Source of the DNA: Falcatimonas sp. MSJ-15
Lineage (GTDB): Bacteria; Bacillota; Clostridia; Lachnospirales; Lachnospiraceae
DNA: 64,000 nucleotides
Direction: 5' to 3'
Assembly: GCF_018918265.1 (NCBI RefSeq)
Contig: NZ_JAHLQC010000004.1
Coordinates: forward strand, 62,001-126,000
The notes under the pieces are model-generated. The model was not told the origin of the DNA and searched no databases. It worked only from the letters and a program-made list of their open reading frames with translations. This document shows, in pieces, positions 1-8,660 of the stretch (positions within the stretch are counted from its first letter, which is position 1; each line of letters starts with the position of its first letter). The translations under genes and the position numbers were made by a program.

Positions 1-515
1 ATAGTTGATATACTTTTCACAAGATTAATTGCATTATGAAACATTCTATTCAATTTACTATGCTTTTTTAGATAATATTCTTTATCTCTACTATTATACA
101 GTCTGTATTTTCTGGCATAGTGCCAATCTTTCGTGCATGCTATCTTACATCCTCTTATATATTCTATATCAGGATTCTTAGCAAAAAACTGTTCTATATA
201 TTCATTAGACTTGATTGGATAATCAAGATTTTGAAGCAATATGAAATAGTCATATTTTTTGGCACTTTTAAGTGCTTCATTTATAAGTTCCATTGTTGCC
301 AAAATTGCATTATATCCACCCCAATACACTTTATGTCTGTTTTTTACAAAGTGTACCTGCTTATTGTCACTAAGTTTCTCCTTAAATGGAGTAATATCTG
401 CTTTGGCATCAACGTGTATATACATATCAAAGTCCGGATGTGCTGTAAGTCTATCTGCTACTCTTTTAACAACATCACTATCACAATGACATAAGTTTAA
501 GAATGCAATCCTCAT
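1..515 (-). CDS. Branch-type (core-2/I-branching-like) glycosyltransferase, C-terminus off the window
   Basis: The reading frame opens at ATG 515 and stays open to the left edge, so 171 codons are visible and the 3' end is missing. The start has a good AAGGAG site 10 bases upstream, lying inside the end of the preceding gene. The N-terminus (MRIAFLNLCHCDSDVVKRV, then D-M-Y-I-H-V-D-A-K and YWGGYNAILATMELI) matches the Branch family (PF02485), which transfers GlcNAc, xylose or similar residues onto glycans. It is the last visible gene of the exopolysaccharide operon. The family is seen from motifs; donor and acceptor cannot be told. Confidence 0.75.
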   Translation of the reverse strand, partial: MRIAFLNLCHCDSDVVKRVADRLTAHPDFDMYIHVDAKADITPFKEKLSDNKQVHFVKNRHKVYWGGYNAILATMELINEALKSAKKYDYFILLQNLDYPIKSNEYIEQFFAKNPDIEYIRGCKIACTKDWHYARKYRLYNSRDKEYYLKKHSKLNRMFHNAINLVKSIST

Positions 516-521
516 AATTCA

Positions 522-1613
522 TTAACTCCTTTTAAATTTGTAACCTGCAATATTAAGAACTGTTGTTGCAAGGAATAGTATAAAATACATCTTGCCTTTT
601 AAGAACCAGAATGGTATCACATTAACAGAGAATTTTGCATCTACCTTATAATCTGATATCATCTTCTCTACTCCAGGAAGTTTTATATATTTTAAGAATT
701 CTCTGTAACGCTTAAAATATCCATATTCCTTATTAGGTGCTGATAGCAAAAATGCAAGTTCTATACATGACATTATAACTGTTCCTGCCCATTCTTTTGT
801 AACATCTATATTGAACCTTCCATCAATCTTGCTAGTAAGTTCTTTTCTGGCTGTAAGGAGTCTAATCTTTCCTTCAAGTTTTTGAAGAGGCTTTTTCTCA
901 TATACAAAGATTGTCGATGTCGTTCTTGTTACAAGATAATAATAACATTTCTTCTCAACATATACACTTTCTGCATAACTTAAATATTCTGATACAAACA
1001 TTGTATCTTCACCAACTCTAAGGTTCTTATTGAATTTAAGTCCGTTGTCTTTAATAACTGATACTTTTGTCATAACATGCCATAATGCGGGATTTTCAAC
1101 ATATAGTGCCCTGTCTTTATGATTAAGCCAATCATTAATAGCATGATCTGATATTCCTATGAACTTTGGAAAAAGTTCACTCATTATCTCATTGCCTATA
1201 TAATGTCTTTTCTCGAATATTGGTGGGCATGTCTCTTTGATCTTACCATCTTCAAATCTATGATAACCATATATAACAGTATCATATTCTCCTCTTTCAA
1301 CAATTTTTGCAAGATCTGCAAGGCAATATGGCTCAACAAAGTCATCCCCATCAAAGAATAGAAAATATTCTCCTGTTGCAAGTTCCATACCTGTATTACG
1401 AGCTATTGATACACCTTCATTTTCTTTATGAATTACAGTAATTCTTGAGTCCTTTTTCTTATATTCATCAAGCACTCTGCCTGTGTTATCTGTTGATCCG
1501 TCATTAACTACTATTATCTCATAATCACTATATGTCTGACTAAGTATACTGTCTAGGCACTTACCAATATAGTCTTCTATGTTATATGCCGGAATAACTA
1601 TACTAAATTTCAT
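522..1613 (-). CDS. family 2 glycosyltransferase (GT-A fold)
   Basis: A 363-residue GT2 enzyme. The N-terminal GT-A domain starts at once (FSIVIPAYN), with the nucleotide-binding DGSTDNT at residues 38-44 and the metal-binding DGDD at 87-90, followed by the usual FVEPYCLADL region. The C-terminal third is hydrophobic (WFLKGKMYFILFLATTVL) and may sit on the membrane. It probably transfers one sugar during assembly of a lipid-linked exopolysaccharide repeat unit at the inner face of the membrane. It lies in a run of transferase genes, 7 bases before the Branch-type gene. Donor sugar is unknown. Confidence 0.85.
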   Translation of the reverse strand: MKFSIVIPAYNIEDYIGKCLDSILSQTYSDYEIIVVNDGSTDNTGRVLDEYKKKDSRITVIHKENEGVSIARNTGMELATGEYFLFFDGDDFVEPYCLADLAKIVERGEYDTVIYGYHRFEDGKIKETCPPIFEKRHYIGNEIMSELFPKFIGISDHAINDWLNHKDRALYVENPALWHVMTKVSVIKDNGLKFNKNLRVGEDTMFVSEYLSYAESVYVEKKCYYYLVTRTTSTIFVYEKKPLQKLEGKIRLLTARKELTSKIDGRFNIDVTKEWAGTVIMSCIELAFLLSAPNKEYGYFKRYREFLKYIKLPGVEKMISDYKVDAKFSVNVIPFWFLKGKMYFILFLATTVLNIAGYKFKRS

Positions 1614-1758
1614 ACATTTTCCTTTCCTACAGTCAGTCTTACTACTACTATATTTTCATAATCCATATAATAGATAATAATATAACATTCCTGCAATGTT
1701 CATTTACTTTTAACAATTTTTCATTCCCATTAGTTTTCCAATAATTACTCTATATTAT

Positions 1759-2766
1759 CTAATTCTTAGTTCTTCTTGCATAAGCTGCTTTAAATCTAAA
1801 ATATGCTATAAGCATTGTAACATTACCTGATTTTATAAGTGAATACTCTATTTTCTTATATAGTTCCTTAATCTCACTTTTTGATAATTCATTTACAATA
1901 CTCTCTACAACACTACTTCTTACTGCTCTTGTATACATCTTACGCAGTTCTTTTTTATCTTCAACACTTTTTGCGAATTCAAAGAATATGTTAGTTATTA
2001 CACTAAGATAATATCTGTTCATCTTCGGTATAAGTTCCATATTACCATTCTCTTTTATCGCATTCTTGTTATATTCAAGAAGTATTCCTGTATAATCAAT
2101 TCTTCTGTCAATATCATATCTTCTCATTGCACTCTCACTATGCTGTCTGTAGAATAATATTGATTCATTAGATAATAGTACATTCTTACAATATTTATAG
2201 TAATCTGCTACAAATATATAATCTTCGCCTATTGGAAGATCTGTTCTGAATGTTATATTATTATCTATTATCTTCTCTCTTAAGAATAATTTGCCCCAAC
2301 AAGTGTTAAGATCAGATGATGTATATAGAATCTCATCTATCTTGCTCTTCTGATTCGTTACTTGTTCTTCTATATTATACTCATACAGATCAGTTGTCAT
2401 ATCTTCAAAAAGTGAAGAATATGACATTGCTACAAAATCATACTTATTACATTTTATATATTTGTCAATATATTCAAATGCATCTTCTGTAAAGTAATCA
2501 TCTGCATCAAGAAACATCACATATCTTCCTGTTGCATGTAAGAGGCCGGCATTCCTTGCTGAAGACACACCGCCATTATTCTTATTAATTATCTTGATTC
2601 TATTGTCTTTGCGGCTATACTCTTCACATATTGTAAGTGATGAATCACTACTTCCGTCATTTACAAGAATAACTTCGCAGTCATACTTTTTATTTATTAC
2701 TGAATCGAGACATTCCCTTATATACTTTTCAGCATTATATACGGGAATTATTATACTTAATTCCAT
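1759..2766 (-). CDS. family 2 glycosyltransferase (GT-A fold)
   Basis: A 335-residue GT2 enzyme. The GT-A core shows LSIIIPVYN at the start, NDGSSDS near residue 37, GGVSSARNAGL near 65 and the metal-binding DADD at 87-90. A GEDYIF motif about residue 180 is shared with many capsule transferases. It is separated from the next gene by a 145-base AT-rich spacer in which I see no terminator, so one transcript is likely. It is a paralogue of its two GT2 neighbours but diverged enough to suggest a different linkage. Substrate unknown. Confidence 0.85.
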   Translation of the reverse strand: MELSIIIPVYNAEKYIRECLDSVINKKYDCEVILVNDGSSDSSLTICEEYSRKDNRIKIINKNNGGVSSARNAGLLHATGRYVMFLDADDYFTEDAFEYIDKYIKCNKYDFVAMSYSSLFEDMTTDLYEYNIEEQVTNQKSKIDEILYTSSDLNTCWGKLFLREKIIDNNITFRTDLPIGEDYIFVADYYKYCKNVLLSNESILFYRQHSESAMRRYDIDRRIDYTGILLEYNKNAIKENGNMELIPKMNRYYLSVITNIFFEFAKSVEDKKELRKMYTRAVRSSVVESIVNELSKSEIKELYKKIEYSLIKSGNVTMLIAYFRFKAAYARRTKN

Positions 2767-2783
2767 AGTCAGCTGCCACTCCT

Positions 2784-3776
2784 TTAATATTTTTTGCCTG
2801 AAAACATTCCCTTTATTCTAAATAATAGTGGGAATATAGCACTATATATTCTATATGTAAAATCATTAACTGTTCTCATAAACATTGCCTGATGGCTCTT
2901 TGTCTTCTTAAGTGTCTCATTCTTGCTATAATCCGGAAAAGTTGTCTTTAGTAATTCATAATTCTTAGCTAATGCCATTTTTCTGTCTTTTTTATCAGGT
3001 ATTCTTGCTATTCTTGAAAAAGAACTACATAAAAGAATTCTTGTAAATAAGAACTCAAGTGCATCTTCATATTCATCATAGAATCCATTTTTCTTATAGA
3101 ATTCAACTATGTCATTAAGAATATCTAATATCTGTAGTGTCTTTAATGATGATTTATTATTAATTGAACTTCCTCTTTGAACATAGTGTATTGGTGCCGG
3201 CTCAACATAAGAATATCTGTTAATAAAAGGAACCAGTTTTACAAAGAAATTAACATCTTCATAAATAAGTCCCTTTGGAAATAAAACCTTACTATTAATA
3301 AGCCATTCTCTTTTGTATATTTTATTCCATACGACACTTCTTCCAAACATTATCATCTCTTTTTTGTCGTATATCTCTTTACCAATCTCTATATCTTCGC
3401 TATCTGAATATGTATGTCTGAGATTACACTCAACTATATCTGAATCATCTTCTTTGGCTTTTTTATAAAGCACTTCAAACATATCATATTCCATGAAATC
3501 GTCCGAATCTATGAATCCTATATATTCTCCTGTTGCATAAGGTATTCCATAGTTTCTTGCATCAGACAGTCCTCCATTTTGTTTTACAAGACTAATCACG
3601 TTATCATACTGCTTAGCATATCTGTCTATTATCTGTTGTGAATTATCTGTTGCCCCATCATTAACAACTATTATCTCTATGTCTTTTAATGTCTGATTAA
3701 CAAGACCATTAAGACATTTATCAAGATAAGGCTCTACATTGTAAACTGGAACAATTACACTTACTTTCACCATCAT
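2784..3776 (-). CDS. family 2 glycosyltransferase (GT-A fold)
   Basis: A 330-residue GT2 enzyme with VSVIVPVYN at the N-terminus, NDGATDNS near residue 39, NGGLSDARN near 67 and DSDD at 90-93. The start is ambiguous: a GGAGG site precedes ATG-ATG-GTG, and either the second ATG or the GTG gives better spacing than the first ATG reported here; the product differs only by one or two residues. It follows the PssE-like gene by 15 bases, as expected for successive steps in repeat-unit synthesis. Donor and acceptor cannot be read from sequence. Confidence 0.85.
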   Translation of the reverse strand: MMVKVSVIVPVYNVEPYLDKCLNGLVNQTLKDIEIIVVNDGATDNSQQIIDRYAKQYDNVISLVKQNGGLSDARNYGIPYATGEYIGFIDSDDFMEYDMFEVLYKKAKEDDSDIVECNLRHTYSDSEDIEIGKEIYDKKEMIMFGRSVVWNKIYKREWLINSKVLFPKGLIYEDVNFFVKLVPFINRYSYVEPAPIHYVQRGSSINNKSSLKTLQILDILNDIVEFYKKNGFYDEYEDALEFLFTRILLCSSFSRIARIPDKKDRKMALAKNYELLKTTFPDYSKNETLKKTKSHQAMFMRTVNDFTYRIYSAIFPLLFRIKGMFSGKKY

Positions 3777-3791
3777 CTTCCTCCATATAAT

Positions 3792-4274
3792 TTATTGCTG
3801 ACTCTTTAAAAAGTCATTAACAATCTTTATTATCTTTTCTTTTTGAGATACATATTTTTCAAATCTGTAACTATATGCTTTCTCTATAAGCTCGCTCAGA
3901 TTATCATTTTCTTTGCATGCAAGCACATACCGTTTCTTAGCAAAAGCTTCTGCTATCTCAATCTGATGATCATCAACATGTTCTTTATATTTTGCAAGTC
4001 GTGGATATACAATTACCGGTTTGTTAAGATTAATAGCTGTAATTATCGTTCCGACTCCACTATGTGTAATGATCAGGCCGGCATCTTTTATACATCTGTC
4101 AAATTCTTCTTTATCAATAAACTGCTTATAATTATAATTAACGGGAATATAGTCTGAATTACCAATCTGAGCAAATACTTCATCTTTTATTATTCCTTTT
4201 TCTATATATTCATCAATAAGCTTAAGCAATCTGTTTAATTGAAATTTTTGTGTTCCAAGCGTAACAAATATCAT
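3792..4274 (-). CDS. PssE/EpsF-like glycosyltransferase catalytic subunit (GT28 C-terminal domain)
   Basis: 160 residues, a single Rossmann-like domain like the C-terminal half of MurG and like Alg13. It begins MIFVTLGTQKFQLNRLL and carries the UDP-sugar-binding HSGVGT at residues 71-76, followed by a proline-rich NKPVIVYPR segment. In this family the protein works as a complex with a membrane-bound partner (PssD/Alg14), here the gene 12 bases upstream. By analogy with PssDE, Cps14FG and EpsEF pairs it probably adds the second sugar to undecaprenyl-PP-sugar. The pairing is visible; the sugar (galactose or glucuronate in known cases) is inference. Confidence 0.8.
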   Translation of the reverse strand: MIFVTLGTQKFQLNRLLKLIDEYIEKGIIKDEVFAQIGNSDYIPVNYNYKQFIDKEEFDRCIKDAGLIITHSGVGTIITAINLNKPVIVYPRLAKYKEHVDDHQIEIAEAFAKKRYVLACKENDNLSELIEKAYSYRFEKYVSQKEKIIKIVNDFLKSQQ

Positions 4275-4286
4275 TACTCAATCCTC

Positions 4287-4748
4287 CTAAAAAATTCCGC
4301 CACCATATATAGCATTTGGAAAAAACTGTTTAAGTTCTTCCCACTGTATTATGAATATATCTGCAACTTTATACATTAACTTACCTGTAAGTGAAGGTGA
4401 ATCAACTCTTGCGAATGATTCAATGTATATTATCTTTTTTTTAGCAAACTTACCAAGTAAACATATTGGATATGTTGCAAGTGCACCTGTTGATATTATA
4501 CAATCAGGCTTTTCCTTAATCAGAATATGTAAGGATCTTGCAAAAAGTCCAATAAATTTGAATAGGAATAATGGCTCTTTTCTATTAATCTGAGATACAT
4601 ATATTGTCTTATCACAAAAATTAATCTCATTGAATCCACCTTTTTCTGTTAAAAGGAAGGAATCATACTGTGATGCTATATCTTTAAGTCTGGATATTTC
4701 TTCTAAGTGTCCACCTGATGAAGCCGCAAAACAAATTTTCTTAATCAT
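4287..4748 (-). CDS. PssD/EpsE-like glycosyltransferase membrane subunit (Alg14-like)
   Basis: 153 residues with the Alg14/PssD hallmarks: SSGGHL at residues 10-15, a hydrophobic stretch around LFLFKFIGLFARSLHIL, then KPDCIISTGA and the IYIESFARV motif. It lacks the donor-binding domain, which the downstream PssE-like gene supplies, so the two gene products should form one transferase at the membrane. Length is typical. Downstream of the chain-length gene there is a 150-base spacer holding a short tandem array and a hairpin, so transcription may be partly attenuated before this pair. Confidence 0.8.
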   Translation of the reverse strand: MIKKICFAASSGGHLEEISRLKDIASQYDSFLLTEKGGFNEINFCDKTIYVSQINRKEPLFLFKFIGLFARSLHILIKEKPDCIISTGALATYPICLLGKFAKKKIIYIESFARVDSPSLTGKLMYKVADIFIIQWEELKQFFPNAIYGGGIF

Positions 4749-4770
4749 AACATCTTCCTCACTATTTTTT

Positions 4771-4847
4771 CTTTTTTATAAATTTTCCTTTTTATAAATT
4801 TTCCCTTTTATAATTCTTATCTTTTTATAATTTTTACCTTTTTATAA
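4771..4847. repeat. short tandem array, about 16-bp unit
   Basis: About four and a half imperfect copies of a T-rich 16-17 base unit (CTTTTTATAAATTTTC and variants) lie between the PssD-like and Wzz-like genes. Copies differ by single bases and small indels. It is one of several unrelated AT-rich arrays that occupy gene gaps in this window. No function can be assigned. Confidence 0.7.
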
Positions 4848-4882
4848 CAGTACATCGCAAATATATAATCTGCGATGTACTG
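4848..4882 (-). terminator. strong hairpin after the Wzz-like gene
   Basis: A perfect 12-bp inverted repeat (CAGTACATCGCA / TGCGATGTACTG) with an 11-base AT loop, placed 18 bases after the Wzz-like stop codon. No clean U-run follows on the minus strand (TTATAAAAAGG), so it may act as an attenuator or an mRNA 3'-end stabiliser inside the operon instead of a full terminator. Confidence 0.5.
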
Positions 4883-4900
4883 TCCTTAATCTACGTTTTG

Positions 4901-5572
4901 TTATTTATCTGAATCAGGAATAATTCCTATAATTATATCTGCATCATCCTTGCCTATGCATTGTGCAATTGACTTAACATTATTAGAAAATAACTCTTTG
5001 CACATTATTGCTGCACATATTACAAAACATGCTGCCAAAGCATATATTATTCTCGTCTTTGTTAATGAATTACTTGCATATCTGTAACATCCTTCTGCCT
5101 TATCAAGAAGCTGGATAGAATCACTTCCTGTAATTGAACTAATCTCTATTACAAATGCTTCTGCTACTGCATTAGCTACTTCAATTGCAATATCCGGATC
5201 ATTAGTATCTGCATATATCTTCATAATATATGAACTTGAACTGAATCCTGTACTTATCATATACTGAATCATTGATGCATTGATTGATGAATTACCAATT
5301 ATCGCTTCTGCTCTCTGACATACTTTTTTACTAGTAACAACATCTGAATAATTAATCATTGCATATACATCTGCATCTGCATCTCGTTGTGATGAATATG
5401 TTGCACAATATACAGTTGCTGTAGCTCTATATGTCTCTTCATTAGTCTTATTCGATGTAAGAAGTAAGCCAAGCAGTGCTCCAAGCAGTGTAACTGCTAC
5501 TATAAGAAGCTTGTTCTTCCATAATGCAATAAATGCAATTTTTATATCCTCAAATTGAATTTCCTCATTCAT
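4901..5572 (-). CDS. Wzz/CpsC/YveK-like polysaccharide co-polymerase
   Basis: 223 residues with the Wzz topology: short cytoplasmic N-terminus, first membrane segment (LLIVAVTLLGALLGLLL, about residues 17-35), an extracytoplasmic alpha/beta region starting TYRATATVY, and a second membrane helix (IIYALAACFVICAAIM, near 175-192) followed by a short cytoplasmic tail. Such proteins set chain length and pair with a BY-kinase-type ATPase. That partner is encoded two genes upstream but has an abnormal P-loop. Length fits the Gram-positive CpsC/YveK group. Confidence 0.8.
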   Translation of the reverse strand: MNEEIQFEDIKIAFIALWKNKLLIVAVTLLGALLGLLLTSNKTNEETYRATATVYCATYSSQRDADADVYAMINYSDVVTSKKVCQRAEAIIGNSSINASMIQYMISTGFSSSSYIMKIYADTNDPDIAIEVANAVAEAFVIEISSITGSDSIQLLDKAEGCYRYASNSLTKTRIIYALAACFVICAAIMCKELFSNNVKSIAQCIGKDDADIIIGIIPDSDK

Positions 5573-5634
5573 TGTTATCTTTTCTTCCCTTCATTCTTTT
5601 TAATTCTTGCTTAATCGCATATATGTATCACTGA

Positions 5635-6549
5635 CTATCTCTTTTGTTTCTTTACAATTACAATAATAAATGCACCAACAATTATAATAGCTGCAATGAC
5701 TACAATCTGCCACATCTCAATACCATTTGCTGAGTTATTCACAACATTATTATTCTGTTCTGTAGACTGAAGCTGTGATTTTGTTACCTCTACTGCTGAT
5801 GGATCTGTAACCACTTCAAACTGCTGCCCTTTGCTGTCCTCGTATGTATATGTAATTGTAACATTATGTGTTCCAGCTTCATTAAATTCAATATATGCTT
5901 CCTGCTGTTTCTTACTATTAGCTCCCATTGTTCCGATATCTGAGACAACATTGTCCATACCATCGCCTGTGATTGTCATCTTAACATTATATAGTTCATC
6001 AATACCTGTATTCTCAAGTGTTGCATTAACTCGTGCTTTAGTACCTGTTATTGCATTAATTGGTATTGAATATGACTGAATAACAAGCACACTGTCCTGT
6101 TTAACCGGAATCTGAAGTACTGTCTGGTTAACTCCCTGTCCTACAAGGTCATCATAATATGAGATATTCATTGTCAAGTCAATTGAAGCTACATCTATCT
6201 CAGATGCTGAATTAAACTTAACAGTTACAGGAATCTCCTCACCTGGTGCCATCTGCTCAATATACATCTGATCAGATGTTGTATATACTGGATAGATTGT
6301 CTCTGAATTGCTTGTACATGTTACAAGTACACTTGTTACTTCATTAGTTGCACTTGTATTCTTAAGTGTATATGTCAGGTCAAAAGTAGAGCCTGCTGTT
6401 ATTCCATCTGATGATACATTGTATGATGACACAATAACTCTTGGAAGTGACTGCGCAGCTTCTATCTTCTCCGGTTTGTTATAGCCAAACATTACAACTG
6501 CACACACTACTATAGAAGCTAAAAAAATAAAAACTTTGTTATTCTTCAT
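5635..6549 (-). CDS. exported membrane-anchored protein with two CARDB-like beta domains
   Basis: 304 residues. The N-terminus is a signal peptide (VFIFLASIVVCAVVMFGY, with likely cleavage near KIEAA). Two immunoglobulin-like segments follow: the first speaks of ITAGSTFDLTYTLKNTS and the second of NAITGTKARVNATLENTG, both typical of CARDB/COG1361 S-layer-type domains. A C-terminal membrane helix (VVIAAIIIVGAFIIVIV) ends in KKQKR, giving a type I anchor. It is unusual to find it between the kinase-like and Wzz-like genes. It may scaffold or bind the polymer outside the cell; this is inference from context only. Confidence 0.65.
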   Translation of the reverse strand: MKNNKVFIFLASIVVCAVVMFGYNKPEKIEAAQSLPRVIVSSYNVSSDGITAGSTFDLTYTLKNTSATNEVTSVLVTCTSNSETIYPVYTTSDQMYIEQMAPGEEIPVTVKFNSASEIDVASIDLTMNISYYDDLVGQGVNQTVLQIPVKQDSVLVIQSYSIPINAITGTKARVNATLENTGIDELYNVKMTITGDGMDNVVSDIGTMGANSKKQQEAYIEFNEAGTHNVTITYTYEDSKGQQFEVVTDPSAVEVTKSQLQSTEQNNNVVNNSANGIEMWQIVVIAAIIIVGAFIIVIVKKQKR

Positions 6550-6587
6550 GTTTTTGTTACTTTCCTTTCTCTTAATTCCGTTCTTTT

Positions 6588-7346
6588 TTATATTTCATTT
6601 TGAGTTTTATTCTTATTCTGTTTTTTCTTCTTTTCAAGATTCTTTTCATATTTTTTGGACATATTCTTGCTTCTGAAATAATCATAGTCTTTTATTACCT
6701 TCTTATACTGTGATAATTCAACTTTATTAATGATAATTCCATAGAATTTGTCCTCATATTTTGCCATCTTACGCTTTGCATCTCTAAGCTGTGGCTTAGT
6801 TGTCTGATTAAGTGCTGTCATAAGTACTATGCCATCAACATATGGCACTAGAATATCAGCATCTGATACAATATTAATTGATGGCAGATCAAGTATTACA
6901 TAATCATATTCATCTTTAAATTGTTTTATAAGTTCTTCCATCTCTGATGAACACAAAAGTCTTACCGCACTTCCTGACATCTTGCCGCCAGGTATGAATT
7001 GCATGTTATCATAATTAGTATCATATATTATATCATCTTTAGCCGCATTACCACTAAGATAATCTGAAAGACCTGTTTCATTATCCTGATTAAACCTTTT
7101 GTATTCGTTCTTTTTTCTTAAGTCACAATCTATTAGTAAAGTCTTCCATCCTGACTGTGAAAGTGCTATTGCAAGATTAATAACTGTAGCAGTTGTTCCG
7201 GTTGCAGCACTACATCCAGTAAAAAGAACCGTATTTTTACCATATAGTTTCTTTCGCTGATGAATCTCAACAACAATTCTGTCAATTGCATCATCAATAA
7301 GAAGACTTTCGCTTCTGTAGAATTCAATTACTTTTTTCTTCTTCAT
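6588..7346 (-). CDS. CpsD/CapB-like P-loop ATPase (BY-kinase family) with degenerate Walker A
   Basis: 252 residues, the BY-kinase/ParA-like fold of CpsD. Walker A' LLIDCDLR is at 70-77 and Walker B VILDLP at 150-155. The P-loop reads GCSAATGTTAT at 44-54: the position of the catalytic lysine in the usual GxGK(T/S) is Thr51 (codon ACA). The tail is rich in Lys and Asn and lacks the tyrosine cluster that is autophosphorylated in CpsD. It is first in the exopolysaccharide operon, with a promoter at 7399-7427. Kinase activity is therefore doubtful; a structural or regulatory role with the Wzz-like protein is more likely. Confidence 0.75.
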   Translation of the reverse strand: MKKKKVIEFYRSESLLIDDAIDRIVVEIHQRKKLYGKNTVLFTGCSAATGTTATVINLAIALSQSGWKTLLIDCDLRKKNEYKRFNQDNETGLSDYLSGNAAKDDIIYDTNYDNMQFIPGGKMSGSAVRLLCSSEMEELIKQFKDEYDYVILDLPSINIVSDADILVPYVDGIVLMTALNQTTKPQLRDAKRKMAKYEDKFYGIIINKVELSQYKKVIKDYDYFRSKNMSKKYEKNLEKKKKQNKNKTQNEI

Positions 7347-7398
7347 TACCCTCTATTACTCCTTTTCATGTTGCTTTGTTTAAAGCCAAGACTTTCGT

Positions 7399-7427
7399 AT
7401 TATAACACGTTCATATATATAAATCAA
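7399..7427 (-). promoter_or_regulatory. sigma-A promoter of the exopolysaccharide operon
   Basis: On the minus strand TTGATT (7427-7422) and TATAAT (7404-7399) are separated by exactly 17 bases. The -10 lies about 50 bases upstream of the kinase-like start. The rest of the 324-base gap (7347-7670) is AT-rich and otherwise holds only the terminator of the next gene set. Confidence 0.65.
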
Positions 7428-7563
7428 CAAAATCAAATCCATCAAAGGAACTAAAAAATATGTCTTTAGTACCTGTTTTTTAATATTTTTTTCCAAATTT
7501 TACATAATCGTATCTGTATAAGTGATAATTTTATATAATCAGTCCATTATTAAACTATACAAA

Positions 7564-7624
7564 AAGGCAGTGTATATAACCATAAGCACATATAATATGC
7601 TCACAAGTTATAATACACTGCCTT
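7564..7624 (-). terminator. rho-independent terminator of the dlt-like operon
   Basis: A 12-bp stem (AAGGCAGTGTAT / ATACACTGCCTT) encloses a 37-base AT-rich loop with its own weak pairing. On the minus strand the stem is followed by a U-run. It sits 47 bases after the stop of the SGNH gene, closing the five-gene operon. Confidence 0.7.
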
Positions 7625-7670
7625 ATTCTCTTTACCTATATAATACTGATTCGTATTAATCATACAGTAG

Positions 7671-8660
7671 TTATCTTAGATACTCACCAAGTACTTTACT
7701 AAATATCATTGCATTCTCACCTGTAAGATGTCCTTCATAATCACAATAACCTTTAATACTTCTGTCAAGTCCTTCAACTTCTTCATAATTATAATTAATA
7801 TAGTCTACATTATAACTTTCAGAAAGTTTTCTAAAATACTCATCACAATCTTTATATTCTGTACTATACTTTTCAATTGTATCATTAGGTACCGGTGTTA
7901 TAACTACAGATAATTCTATATTATTATCTTTGCAGAGTTTCACAAGCTTTCCAAAGTACTTTTTGGTATCTTTCACTACTTTATCTCTGTTCCATACTAT
8001 AAAGTTAGTCCAGTTCTTCGCTGAGTCTGCTACCGGATTACGATATATTGAACCACCAACTTTATAATATTGTGCTTCTGATGCGAACGCACTTATATCA
8101 CAAGCTTTCTCAATTCCATTCCATTTGTTCTCAATATTCTTTGGAATCATCTTATATTCTTTTCTAAATACATACCATGGAAAACATATCGCCCTAAAAT
8201 CTTTATTAACCTCTTTGTCCATAAAACATTCGAGTTTTGCAGGTGAAAATCTCATATTTCTATATATAAGTGTACTATCTGTTCCTGTATATTCGTTTGT
8301 AACCCAATATCCATAATCAAGTTCATAGACAACTTTTTTAGGCTTATGTTGTTCTATTATACTCTTTAACATATAATAAGAATCTGACAGATATTCACCT
8401 CCGAGGCACATATTAACGCTCTTACTTCCTGTTATCTCATCTATTACATCAGTCTGTATTCCACATTTTCCATGTGAAGTTCCTATGAATACTATATCAT
8501 GTGAGTCATTATATGCTGTATTGTAATCAACTTTCACATAACTGTAAGGAATAAATGCATAGTTAAGAATTACATTGCCAAGCACAATACAAGCCATAAA
8601 AAGTGCGATTATTAATGCACGTCTTACATAAGGATGCTTTTGTTCATTAGAATTGCGCAT
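7671..8660 (-). CDS. SGNH-fold, membrane-anchored DltD/AlgX-like acyl-transfer protein
   Basis: 329 residues. One N-terminal membrane helix (ALIIALFMACIVLGNVILNYAF, 15-36) tethers an extracellular SGNH-type domain. The nucleophile motif GTSHG places Ser62 in the catalytic position; Asp307 and His311 near the C-terminus are candidates for the rest of the triad. Proteins of this type work with an MBOAT partner (DltB/DltD, PatA/PatB) to move an acyl group onto a surface polymer, and the MBOAT gene lies directly upstream, overlapping by 14 bases. Acceptor polymer is not known. It is the last gene of the dlt-like operon. Confidence 0.75.
   Translation of the reverse strand: MRNSNEQKHPYVRRALIIALFMACIVLGNVILNYAFIPYSYVKVDYNTAYNDSHDIVFIGTSHGKCGIQTDVIDEITGSKSVNMCLGGEYLSDSYYMLKSIIEQHKPKKVVYELDYGYWVTNEYTGTDSTLIYRNMRFSPAKLECFMDKEVNKDFRAICFPWYVFRKEYKMIPKNIENKWNGIEKACDISAFASEAQYYKVGGSIYRNPVADSAKNWTNFIVWNRDKVVKDTKKYFGKLVKLCKDNNIELSVVITPVPNDTIEKYSTEYKDCDEYFRKLSESYNVDYINYNYEEVEGLDRSIKGYCDYEGHLTGENAMIFSKVLGEYLR

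Noticed and set aside
120..494. Plus-strand open frames within 1-515
   Set aside because: They lie antisense to the Branch-type transferase, whose minus-strand frame has motifs and a ribosome site. No plus-strand signal supports them.
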